A stretch of DNA of 64,000 bases from Bacteroidota bacterium (lineage in GTDB: Bacteria; Bacteroidota; Ignavibacteria; Ignavibacteriales; Ignavibacteriaceae). The stretch covers positions 1-64,000 of the forward strand of contig JAKAGZ010000006.1 of the NCBI GenBank assembly GCA_021815365.1. The letters run 5' to 3'. A program made the translations under genes and the position numbers. The notes beneath the pieces were generated by a model. The model did not search any database. It saw only the letters and a program-made list of their open reading frames with translations, and was not told where the DNA came from. This document shows, one piece after another, positions 34,784 through 43,211 of the stretch (within the stretch, counting starts at the first letter, position 1; every line of letters begins with the position of its first letter).

Positions 34784-35550
34784 AAATGAAAAACGAAAAG
34801 AAAGAATACATATCCGGGATTTATAATTACTGCGACAGGTGGTGCGAAAAATGCAGGTTCACTGCAAACTGCAGGCTGTTCAGCACTGAGTCAAAGATAG
34901 ATACTTACAGAATCATGAACAACGGCAAGCTTCCCGAAGCCGAAGATATTTTTGATATGGAATTTAATGATATTGAGAACAATGAAAATGAATTTGATGA
35001 GGAGGACTTCTGGGACGACGAAGAGGATTTTGATGTTGAGGAAGATGAAAATGAAGAGAAAATATTAAAAGGCTTAGAGGGAAAAAAAGAGTGCCCTGTA
35101 GAAAAGCTCTCCGTTGAATATTTAAATAAAGCACATTCTTTTGTAAAAGCGCTTGATGAAAAATTTAATTTTACTGAAGCCAGCGCTCAAAGAAAGGATG
35201 ACCCCCGGTTTAAAAAATTGCTCGATGCTTTTGATGTTATCAATTGGTACCACATGTTCATTATGGTGAAAATAAAGAGAGCGATTGACGGCAAAAGTGA
35301 AATACAAATAGGAATGGATGAAGAGGACAATGAATTTCAATCTTACGATATGAACGGCAGTGCAAAGATTGCAGCTATAGCAATTAACAGATCGCAGGAT
35401 GCACTTAATGACCTGCTCTCTCTTACAGAAGAATTTAATTTTGAAATAGAAGAGCTGATGGTGCTTCTCGGAAAAATATTAAATGAGGTTGACAGGGAAT
35501 TCCCGGATTATAAAAAATTTACAAGACCGGGGTTTGATACTGACCATTAA
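34780..35550 (+). CDS. Unknown protein with N-terminal Cys cluster and acidic linker
   Basis: 256 residues (254 from the second ATG at 34786). Near the N terminus Cys18, Cys22, Cys25 and Cys31 (YCDRWCEKCRFTANC) form a C-x3-C-x2-C-x5-C pattern suited to zinc or an iron-sulfur centre. A strongly acidic stretch follows (EEDFWDDEEDFDVEEDENEE), then a helical domain with a conserved-looking core (VINWYHMFIMVKIKRAI). I do not recognise the family. Translationally coupled to the GNAT gene by a 4-bp overlap. Confidence 0.75.
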   Translation: MKMKNEKKEYISGIYNYCDRWCEKCRFTANCRLFSTESKIDTYRIMNNGKLPEAEDIFDMEFNDIENNENEFDEEDFWDDEEDFDVEEDENEEKILKGLEGKKECPVEKLSVEYLNKAHSFVKALDEKFNFTEASAQRKDDPRFKKLLDAFDVINWYHMFIMVKIKRAIDGKSEIQIGMDEEDNEFQSYDMNGSAKIAAIAINRSQDALNDLLSLTEEFNFEIEELMVLLGKILNEVDREFPDYKKFTRPGFDTDH

Positions 35551-35996
35551 ATCCAAATTATACATTAGAAAAATATAAAATGGTTTAACTCTAATGATCA
35601 AAGCAATTTGTTATTGTCATTACATCCAAGCAAAATGTGTTGTTAAAATCTAATTTGGTTTTGTAAATCCTCTACGAGGATTTGGGTATTATGATTTTTT
35701 TGTTGCTGCAGTTGCTACAAAAGTATGACCCTGCCTACCGAAGGCAGGCTCTACGAGGTCAATCATATTATAAAAAACATCGTAGATGTTTTATTATTGC
35801 CTGTCTGCCGACAGGCAGGTAGAAATTCAGAATAAACACAATTATTGATCCTTGTAGAGGATCAACAAATTATAACAAAACAGTTATGCCCCGGAGTCCC
35901 AATATCGGGGCAAATAAGAATTATATTTTGCTTCCATAGTTAACTTATTATTTATTCCAACTGAATAAATCGGGTTTAATAGCTTCCTATATTGAT
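35551..35996. repeat. Intergenic hairpin array
   Basis: A 446-bp gap between convergent genes with at least six perfect hairpins within 250 bp: 35665-35683 (AAATCCT/AGGATTT), 35730-35748 (CCTGCCT/AGGCAGG), 35774-35792 (AAAACATC/GATGTTTT), 35800-35815 (CCTGTC/GACAGG), 35847-35863 (GATCCT/AGGATC) and 35888-35911 (GCCCCG/CGGGGC). Recurrent loops such as CTACG and TGTAG suggest related units. No coding sequence was seen. Confidence 0.7.
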
Positions 35997-36482
35997 TTAT
36001 TTTCCCATTCTCAATATCTCTTCCCACTCATTTTTTTCAACGGGCATAACAGAAAGCCGGTTTCCGCGCTGCACGAGTCTCATCTTCTTTAATTTTTGGT
36101 TGGATTTTATATCTGCAAGTGTAACCGGATATTTAAATTTCTTCACAAATTTTATATCGACCATAAACCAGGTCGGATTTGCCCGCTTCGCCGAATCGAG
36201 GCGAGTGGGATCGGCTTTGGGATCAAAGTGAGGATTATCAGGATCAAATTGTGTATGGTCAGGATAACTTTCTTTTACTACTTCGCAGTAACCGACAACT
36301 GCATTTGGTTCAGTGCTGCTGTGGTAGAATAAAACTCCGTCGCCCTTTTTCATTTCATCACGAATAAAATTTCTTGCCTGGTAATTTCTTACCCCATCCC
36401 AATAAGTGGTTGTGCATTTCTCAAGATCATCAATTGAGAATACAGCCGGTTCAGATTTTACAAGCCAGTATTTCTTAGCCAT
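35997..36482 (-). CDS. EVE-domain protein
   Basis: About 161 residues, one EVE (PUA-like) domain: KKYWLVKSEPAVFSIDDL, TYWDGVRNYQARNFIRDEMKKGD, VLFYHSS, VVGYCEVVKESYPD and the end LSVMPVEKNEWEEIL. EVE domains bind modified bases in DNA or RNA. GGAG six bases before the ATG at 36482 makes that the likely start rather than the ATG at 36509. Stand-alone gene; no restriction partner adjacent. Confidence 0.9.
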   Translation of the reverse strand: MAKKYWLVKSEPAVFSIDDLEKCTTTYWDGVRNYQARNFIRDEMKKGDGVLFYHSSTEPNAVVGYCEVVKESYPDHTQFDPDNPHFDPKADPTRLDSAKRANPTWFMVDIKFVKKFKYPVTLADIKSNQKLKKMRLVQRGNRLSVMPVEKNEWEEILRMGK

Positions 36483-36672
36483 GTTTACTCCGTTATCTTT
36501 GTTGGTCAAAAATTAAAGATAAAATTCTAATATTTCTAATGCCGGGAAGAAAAGTATATATTAAATAAGTCTGAGGTTAAAATTACAGGAAGAATAAATA
36601 CCAGGCATACCCGGTAAAACAAATTAAATTGATATTCGCTTGCTTCAATTATATATTGACACGGGAAAATAA

Positions 36673-37341
36673 ATGAATATGAAAATAATTTTTTTATTGA
36701 CAGGATTACTGCTCTTAACTTCGTCAGGTGTTTTTGCACAAAGCAGCGGAGCTTTTCAGATTGCAAGATTAAAATATAACGGCGGCGGAGATTGGTACAA
36801 TGGCCCGACTGAAGAGCCTAACCTCTTAAACTTTATAAAGCAAAACACCGACATCAGAGTGAAGGCAGAATATACTTATGTTGATATTGCTTCGGACGAT
36901 ATTTTTTCTTACCCGTTCCTTTTTATGACGGGACACGGTAATATTGTCTTTTCGAAAGATGAAGCAGAAAGGCTAAGAAAGTATCTTGAAGGCGGCGGCT
37001 TTCTTTATGCCGATGACGATTATGGGATGGATAAAGCTTTTCGCAGGGAAATTGAAAAAGTTTTTCCCGATAAAAATCTCGTCGAGCTTCCATTCAGCTA
37101 TGGTTTATATCACGACTTCTACGAATTTCCGAATGGTGTGCCGAAAACTCACGAACACAATGGCAAACCCGCGCAGGGCTTTGGGATTTTTATTGGTAAA
37201 AGATTAGCCGTCTTTTATACCTACGAGTCAAATCCAAGTGACGGGTGGGACGACCCGGAAGTTCATAATGATCCCCCGGACAAAAGACTCGAAGCACTTA
37301 AGTTCGGAACTAATATCGTAGTTTGGGCTTTAAGTCAGTAA
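36673..37341 (+). CDS. DUF4159 protein (Bat-cluster associated)
   Basis: 222 residues with a cleavable signal peptide (cut near FAQSSG). The mature part is a DUF4159/GATase-like Rossmann domain: RLKYNGGGDWYNGPTEEPNLLNFI, LFMTGHGNIVFS, LEGGGFLYADDDYGMD and the C-terminal EALKFGTNIVVWALSQ. Function not established; in Bacteroidota it accompanies MoxR/BatA and DUF4175 genes. It precedes the DUF4175 gene by 31 bp. Confidence 0.88.
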   Translation: MNMKIIFLLTGLLLLTSSGVFAQSSGAFQIARLKYNGGGDWYNGPTEEPNLLNFIKQNTDIRVKAEYTYVDIASDDIFSYPFLFMTGHGNIVFSKDEAERLRKYLEGGGFLYADDDYGMDKAFRREIEKVFPDKNLVELPFSYGLYHDFYEFPNGVPKTHEHNGKPAQGFGIFIGKRLAVFYTYESNPSDGWDDPEVHNDPPDKRLEALKFGTNIVVWALSQ

Positions 37342-37372
37342 ATAGATAAAATTTTAAAATGTAATTTCTAAT

Positions 37373-40300
37373 TTGAAGAAATCGAAATTGGGAACGGAGT
37401 CAAAATATTATAAAGAGATAATTTCAAAGCTGGAAAAGCTTGTGAAGAGAGAATATTCTTTCTTTGCTGTAATCGGCTTGCAGTCAGTTTTACTGATCGG
37501 AGCTTTGACTTATACAACATTTACAATATTAGAAGCGCTGTTTCACTTTAACACGTTTATCAGAACAGTTTTCTTTTTCATTTTTCTGCTGTTTACCGGC
37601 GCAGCTTTTGTTATAATGCTGGTGAATCCTCTTCTTAAATATTTTAATATTTTCAGAAAAACAAATTACCATAAAGTAGCTGAGAAAGCCGGAAACAATT
37701 TTCAGTTTATTAAGGATGATTTACTCAATGCGATGCAGCTTGTTTCCGGTGAAACAGACAAAAAAAATTATTCCTCGCTTTTAATTGATGCAGCTTTTCT
37801 GAACATTTATAACAGAACAAAAGCCATTGAATTTGAATCTGTTGTCAGCTTCAAAAAAGCCAGGGAGTTGTTCAGGTATCTTTCTGTTGTAATTGCAGTC
37901 TGCCTGTTATTATTTGTTCTGGTCACACCGCTGCAGGCAGCAGCTTTCAGGTTAATTCATTTTAACCGGGAATTTATTTCTCCCGTAAAATATACTTTTG
38001 AAGTACGTCCCGGCAATACTCAGGTTACAAAAGGAAGTGATGTTCCAATTTTTATTAAGGTTAATGGAGCTATCCCGCAGGAAGTTTCAATTGCGATAAA
38101 AGAAAGTGATCAGACAAAATTTGAATATCAGCATTTGAAACGTGACTCACTCGGCTTTTATAATTATGAGCTGAAGTCGGTGAGGTATGGATATAAATAC
38201 TTTGTGAAGGCTGATGATATTTCAAGCGAAGAATTTACTATCGGGGTTATAGACCAGCCTGTAATTAAAACTCTTGAGGTAAATGTAACTTCTCCGGCGT
38301 ATTCAAAAATTCCTGTGCTGCAGCAGAAGGATAATGGAAATGTTACTGCACTGCCGGGCAGTATTGTTGAATTAAGAATAAATTCGACAAAGAACCTGCA
38401 ATCAGCAAAAATCGTTTTTGATGATTCTATGGCAGTGCCTTTAAGAATAAACGGCAGTGAAGCCCGCGGCAGTTTTAAGATTAAAAAAGATAATGCTTAC
38501 AGGATAATAATAACTGACAGACATAAAAATGAAAATCTTTCACCGATTACTTATTCTGTTAAAGCGATGCAGGACTCTTACCCTTCGATAGATATTATTG
38601 CCCCGAATGATAATATTAATCTTCCTGCTGACAACAGGATCACACTGCTGTCAAAGATATCAGATGATTATGGTTTTACAAAACTTACTTTAAACTACAG
38701 ACTTGCATCATCCGGATTCAGAGAACCTGAGGCAGATTTTAAAACCGTCGAAATTCCTATTGATAAAAATTTAACGGAACAGGATATAAACTACATCTGG
38801 AATCTTTCACAAATGCAGTTGTCTGAAAACGATGTCGTTAGTTATTTCCTCGAAGTTTTTGACAACGACAACGTGAACGGACCAAAATCAACAAGGTCGC
38901 CGCAGTTTACTGTGCGCGTTCCCTCACTCGGTGAATTGCTTTCTCAGTCCGATGAAACACAGGATAACGCAGTAAATGATCTGCAGGAAACTCTTAAACA
39001 GGCTGAAGATCTGAAAAAAGATATTGAGAAAATTTCTCAGGAGCTGAAGCAGGATAAAAAAGATATTAACTGGGATGAAAAACAAAAAATAGAAAAGACG
39101 CTGGAACAATTTAAAAAATTACAGGAGAAGTCAGAAGAAATCGGGAAGAAAATTGATCAGTTGAGAAATAACCTTCAGCAAAATAACCTCCTTTCAAAAG
39201 AGACTCTCGAAAAATATACCGAACTGCAGAAGCTGTTTGATAATCTTTCCGGTGAAGATATGAAGAAGGCAATGGAGAATATGCAGAATGTTCTTCAGAG
39301 CCTCGACAGGCAGCAGATCCAGCAGGCTTTGGAAAATTATAAGTTTAATGAAGAACAGTTCAAGGCGAGTATTGAACGAACTATGAATTTGCTCAAAAGG
39401 ATCCAGGCTGAACAAAAAGTAAATGACCTGCTCAACAGGATTGAAGAGCTTACAAAAAAGCAGAATGAGCTTCAGAAGGATACCAAAGGAAGCAATGAAA
39501 AAAATAAAAACGACTTAAGCAGAAGACAGGACCAAATTTCCAAAGAGCTGAATGATCTGAAAAAGGAAATGAAAAAATTGTCGGAGAAAATGAGTGAGTT
39601 AAAAGATCTCCCCAAAGATCAGCTTGATACTTTACGGCAGGAGTTTGAAAAACAAAATAATGAAGGATTGTCGAAAGAGGCTTTGCAGCAAATTCAGCAA
39701 AGCCAGAAGCAGCTTGCGATGCAGAACCAGCAGCAGATCATAAATAACATGCAGGAAATGAAAAAAGGTATGCAGCAGCTCCAGCAGTCAATGCAACAGC
39801 AAAACCAGGTGCAGACTTTTCTTGATATGATGAAGCTCACGGACAACCTGATTACTCTTTCCAAAGAGCAGGAGAGTTTAAAGGGAGAATCTGAAAAAAT
39901 GGACCCAAATTCTTCAGCATTTAACCGGAACTCCGAAAAACAAAATAACATTCAGAGAAATCTTGATAAAATCTTCAGGCAGATGTCTGAGCTTTCGCAG
40001 AAAACATTTGCAATAACCCCGGAGATGGGAAAAGCTTTGGGCGATGCGCAAAGAGCAATGATGAGATCGCTTGAAGCGATGCAGAACAGGAACGGGAGTC
40101 TTGCATCCGGTAACCAGGCTGAAGCGATGAAAGGTCTGAATGAAGCAGCCGCAATGATGAAAAATTCTATGGAACAAATGATGAGCGGAAAAGGACAGGG
40201 AGGAATGATGTCGCTTCTTCAGCAGATGGGTATGATGGCTCAGCAGCAATTGGGGCTGAATAATCTTACTCAAATGCTTCAGCAGTCAATGCAGGGCTCA

Positions 40301-40771
40301 CTGACAATTGAACAACAGGCTCAACTGCAAAGACTTGCGCAGCAGCAGGATGCTATCAGGAAAACACTTGAGCAGTTGAATGATGAAGCGAAAGCTTCCG
40401 GGCAGTCAAAAACTCTTGCTGCAAATATGGATAAAATGCTTGAGCAGATGCAGGAAGTAGTTAAAGATATGCAGACGCAAAAATTGGATGACAATGTTGT
40501 TCAGAAACAGGAACATATTTTATCAAGGATGCTCGACGCACAAAAATCAGTTAACGAAAGAGATTTTGAAAGGAACAGAGAATCGTACACAGGAAAAAAT
40601 ATTATCCGCCAGTCACCTTCTGACCTGAATTTATCCTCTGAAAAAGGGAAGAATAAATTGAGAGACGAACTTAATAAAGCAGTGCAGGAAGGATTTTCAA
40701 AAGATTATGAAGAGCTGATAAGAAAATATTACGAAGCACTGCAGAAAGAGAAGATAAAAAATAATAATTAA
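37373..40771 (+). CDS. DUF4175-type giant coiled-coil membrane protein
   Basis: 1132 residues, TTG start at 37373 (MKKSKLGTESKYY). Two helices near 31-55 and 63-86, and one near 168-190, anchor it. A beta-rich periplasmic region follows to about residue 515, then some 600 residues of Gln/Lys/Glu-rich coiled coil (QQIQQALENYKFNEEQF, MQQLQQSMQQQ, MMAQQQLGLNNLTQ). The order matches DUF4175 proteins of Bat clusters. Probably a long periplasmic scaffold working with the DUF4159 and BatA-like proteins. It ends 4 bp into the convergent CDF gene. Confidence 0.85.
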   Translation: MKKSKLGTESKYYKEIISKLEKLVKREYSFFAVIGLQSVLLIGALTYTTFTILEALFHFNTFIRTVFFFIFLLFTGAAFVIMLVNPLLKYFNIFRKTNYHKVAEKAGNNFQFIKDDLLNAMQLVSGETDKKNYSSLLIDAAFLNIYNRTKAIEFESVVSFKKARELFRYLSVVIAVCLLLFVLVTPLQAAAFRLIHFNREFISPVKYTFEVRPGNTQVTKGSDVPIFIKVNGAIPQEVSIAIKESDQTKFEYQHLKRDSLGFYNYELKSVRYGYKYFVKADDISSEEFTIGVIDQPVIKTLEVNVTSPAYSKIPVLQQKDNGNVTALPGSIVELRINSTKNLQSAKIVFDDSMAVPLRINGSEARGSFKIKKDNAYRIIITDRHKNENLSPITYSVKAMQDSYPSIDIIAPNDNINLPADNRITLLSKISDDYGFTKLTLNYRLASSGFREPEADFKTVEIPIDKNLTEQDINYIWNLSQMQLSENDVVSYFLEVFDNDNVNGPKSTRSPQFTVRVPSLGELLSQSDETQDNAVNDLQETLKQAEDLKKDIEKISQELKQDKKDINWDEKQKIEKTLEQFKKLQEKSEEIGKKIDQLRNNLQQNNLLSKETLEKYTELQKLFDNLSGEDMKKAMENMQNVLQSLDRQQIQQALENYKFNEEQFKASIERTMNLLKRIQAEQKVNDLLNRIEELTKKQNELQKDTKGSNEKNKNDLSRRQDQISKELNDLKKEMKKLSEKMSELKDLPKDQLDTLRQEFEKQNNEGLSKEALQQIQQSQKQLAMQNQQQIINNMQEMKKGMQQLQQSMQQQNQVQTFLDMMKLTDNLITLSKEQESLKGESEKMDPNSSAFNRNSEKQNNIQRNLDKIFRQMSELSQKTFAITPEMGKALGDAQRAMMRSLEAMQNRNGSLASGNQAEAMKGLNEAAAMMKNSMEQMMSGKGQGGMMSLLQQMGMMAQQQLGLNNLTQMLQQSMQGSLTIEQQAQLQRLAQQQDAIRKTLEQLNDEAKASGQSKTLAANMDKMLEQMQEVVKDMQTQKLDDNVVQKQEHILSRMLDAQKSVNERDFERNRESYTGKNIIRQSPSDLNLSSEKGKNKLRDELNKAVQEGFSKDYEELIRKYYEALQKEKIKNNN

Positions 40772-41685
40772 ACCGGGTCAATGTGTACAAAAGCTTTTTG
40801 TATTTCCTCGATTGATTCTATCGCTCTCTGAACTTTCTTCCCCACATCGTGCGACTGACCTGTCAACATATTTTTATCAACTTCAATATGAATTTCAATA
40901 TGGAACTTATTCCCTACGTAATGTGACCTCAGATCGTTCATTCCTTTTACGCCGTCAATTCTCATTGCACGGTTCGCAATTTCAAGGACAAGGTTTTCAC
41001 CTGCAGCTTTTCCCATCAGGTAATCAATATTTTCCCGTGCAATCTTGTAACCGGAAGCAAGAATGAAGAATGAAATTATTATTCCTGCAATCCCATCAAT
41101 GTAAGGCAGACCGATCTGCACACCGATAACCCCGACAATAGAAAGAGATGAAACAAGGACATCATTCATGCTGTCAACTGCGCTTGCAGATAAGCCGGGG
41201 CTTCGGAAAGTTTTTCCCACTTTCGACTGATACCTTGTTAAAATTAATTTTACAAATACTGTAACGCCAAGGATTGAATATACCAAAGCATTTATCTTGT
41301 GCTCTTCAGGCTGGAGTATCCGGTTTACTGATGCTTGTATTAAATTTATAGCAACAACTGCAGTGAATAGGGCAATTAAAAAAACTGCGATCGGCTGTGC
41401 TGCATTATGACCAAACTGATGGTCCTCATCAGGCTTCTTTAAGGAAATCTTTACACTGAACATAATCGCTGCCGATGAAACAATATCCGTAAGGGAGTTT
41501 ATAGCATCAGAAATGACTGCAATTGAATTTGATATTATCCCTGCTATAGCTTTTATCACAAAAAGGAAAATATTAATTACGAAGGAAATATTAGCAGCTC
41601 TTTTTAAAAGTTTAGCCATAGCCAAAAATAAATTTATTCCTGTAAAATCAAAAAAATGGATCAGCTTTTTAGTTTTTTTGAGCAA
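40768..41685 (-). CDS. Cation diffusion facilitator, probable manganese exporter
   Basis: 305 residues, six TM helices and a C-terminal cytoplasmic metallochaperone-like domain (HYVGNKFHIEIHIEVDK, GKKVQRAIESIEEIQKAFVHIDP). The transport site reads N63-x3-D67 in TM2 (DAINSLTDIV) and D171-x3-D175 in TM5 (VDSMNDVL). The His that marks zinc CDFs is absent, and the N-D-D-D set matches manganese transporters such as MntE. A shorter start at 41619 (MAKLLKRAA) is possible. Specificity is inferred from motif only. Confidence 0.85.
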   Translation of the reverse strand: MLKKTKKLIHFFDFTGINLFLAMAKLLKRAANISFVINIFLFVIKAIAGIISNSIAVISDAINSLTDIVSSAAIMFSVKISLKKPDEDHQFGHNAAQPIAVFLIALFTAVVAINLIQASVNRILQPEEHKINALVYSILGVTVFVKLILTRYQSKVGKTFRSPGLSASAVDSMNDVLVSSLSIVGVIGVQIGLPYIDGIAGIIISFFILASGYKIARENIDYLMGKAAGENLVLEIANRAMRIDGVKGMNDLRSHYVGNKFHIEIHIEVDKNMLTGQSHDVGKKVQRAIESIEEIQKAFVHIDPV

Positions 41686-41784
41686 TAAACTTCCCTCTCT
41701 TGATTTTCAGAAAGGATTTGCTATTTGTGATTATTTCTAAATTGCTTATTTTGAGACACTAAAAATTTACACGTGCTTAACTAT

Positions 41785-41905
41785 GAGTCCACTCCGCAAA
41801 GGTCATTCCCGTGAAAACGGGAATCTAAAAATCCATATATTTCAAATAGATTCCCACTTTAGTGGGAATGACATTCCGGTTATTCTAACTTTTCGGGGTG
41901 GACTC
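41785..41905. mobile_element. 121-bp MITE with 17-bp terminal repeats and a 6-bp target duplication
   Basis: GAGTCCACTCCGCAAAG at the left end and the inverse of GAGTCCACCCCGAAAAG at the right (15/17). Identical AACTAT flanks both ends (41779-41784 and 41906-41911). Inside are two mirrored hairpins, TCATTCCCGTGAAAACGGGAA and the inverse-oriented TTCCCACTTTAGTGGGAA. No gene is encoded. It inserted about 30 bp before the kinase start at 41935, where it could affect its expression. Confidence 0.8.
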
Positions 41906-41934
41906 AACTATATAATCTTCAAAAGAACTAAAAT

Positions 41935-43152
41935 TTGCCTGAATTAAATTGTTTAATATTGGATTCTAATAGAGTTATCACTTTGTCAAAAGGAGATGAA
42001 AAATTTAATCTGCTGCTTGAAGCATCAGATGATTTAATATTCATTCTTGATAATAAAGGATGTTTCAGACAGGTTAACAGCAACGGGGCGGCATTGCTTG
42101 ATTATAGTCCGAAAGATTTATTTGGCAGACATTTTTGGGAATTTGTTGATCCTAAAAGCGATGCAGTAATTGCTCAATCCTTCCATGAAATTTTGAACTC
42201 CGGCGAACTGACTACTTTTGAAGTAACGATGACATCAAAATTCGGGCGTGAAGTAATTTTTCAGATGACAGCGAAAGCTCTTAAAGAAAAAAATAAAATA
42301 ACCGGTTTGCTTGCTGTGGGAAAGGACATTACAAAAATCCGCTATGAAGCTGAACGTGCTAAAGACCTTTCTGTAAAACTTGTCGAGGCTAAAAGGTTAA
42401 TTTCGATAGAACGGAACAGAGCAAATCAAAGAAGCACTATCCTGGAAGAACTTGCCCGGCTTAAGAATGAATTTGTTTCTAACATTTCTCACGAGATGAG
42501 AACTCCGCTGGCTTCAATTATTGGTTTTTCCGAAACTCTCGTCTCTGACCCTGAAATGCCAAGGGATATGCAGCTCGAATTCAACAACATAATTTTAAAG
42601 GAGAGTAAAAGATTAGCAAACTTAATAAATAATGTTCTTGACCTTAATAAAATTGAAGGCGGGGAAATCCAGTTGAACAGAAGCAATTTTAATATAGTTA
42701 AAATTCTTAATGAGGTCATTGAGAGAAATAAACCTCTTATAAAGGAAAAAGGATTAACCCTGGTTTGCGATATTCCGGTTGAGGAAATTTTTATAAACGG
42801 AGACGAAGAAAAATTAAGCCAGGTTTTTGAAGGGTTAATTAGTAACGCAATAAAATTTACCGATACTGGCGGAAGAATAGCCATCAGCGCGCAAAGTTTA
42901 TATAAAGAATTTGAAATAATTATCAGTGATACCGGCGTGGGGATACCGGAGAAAGATCTGCCAAATATCTTTCAGAAATTTTACAGGGTCAGCAGACCCG
43001 GGACAGAAATACCAGGCACTGGTCTGGGCTTGGTTTTTGTAAAACAAATTGTAGATTTACACAAAGGATTAATTACAGTTAACAGTGATATAAATATGGG
43101 CACATCCTTTGTAATTAAATTACCAAAAGGTATTAAACTAGTAACGAAGTGA
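41935..43152 (+). CDS. Cytoplasmic PAS sensor histidine kinase
   Basis: About 405 residues without TM helices. A PAS domain (about 23-135: LLLEASDDLIFILDNKGCF, GRHFWEFVDP) is followed by a short coiled coil, then HisKA with phospho-acceptor His186 in SNISHEMRTPL, N-box GLISNAIKFT, G1 DTGVGIP, F FQKFYRV and G2 GTGLGLVF. The start (TTG 41935) is uncertain; a TTG at 41983 is also possible. The following sigma-54 response regulator, 59 bp downstream, is the natural partner. Confidence 0.88.
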   Translation: MPELNCLILDSNRVITLSKGDEKFNLLLEASDDLIFILDNKGCFRQVNSNGAALLDYSPKDLFGRHFWEFVDPKSDAVIAQSFHEILNSGELTTFEVTMTSKFGREVIFQMTAKALKEKNKITGLLAVGKDITKIRYEAERAKDLSVKLVEAKRLISIERNRANQRSTILEELARLKNEFVSNISHEMRTPLASIIGFSETLVSDPEMPRDMQLEFNNIILKESKRLANLINNVLDLNKIEGGEIQLNRSNFNIVKILNEVIERNKPLIKEKGLTLVCDIPVEEIFINGDEEKLSQVFEGLISNAIKFTDTGGRIAISAQSLYKEFEIIISDTGVGIPEKDLPNIFQKFYRVSRPGTEIPGTGLGLVFVKQIVDLHKGLITVNSDINMGTSFVIKLPKGIKLVTK

Positions 43153-43211
43153 TGTCCGAATGTCGTTGACTCCTTCGGAGAATTTCTAAAAATAAATTAT
43201 ATGGATTAATA

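Noticed and set aside
35665-35911. CRISPR array
   Set aside because: The hairpins differ in sequence, there is no constant repeat with spacers of equal length and no cas gene.
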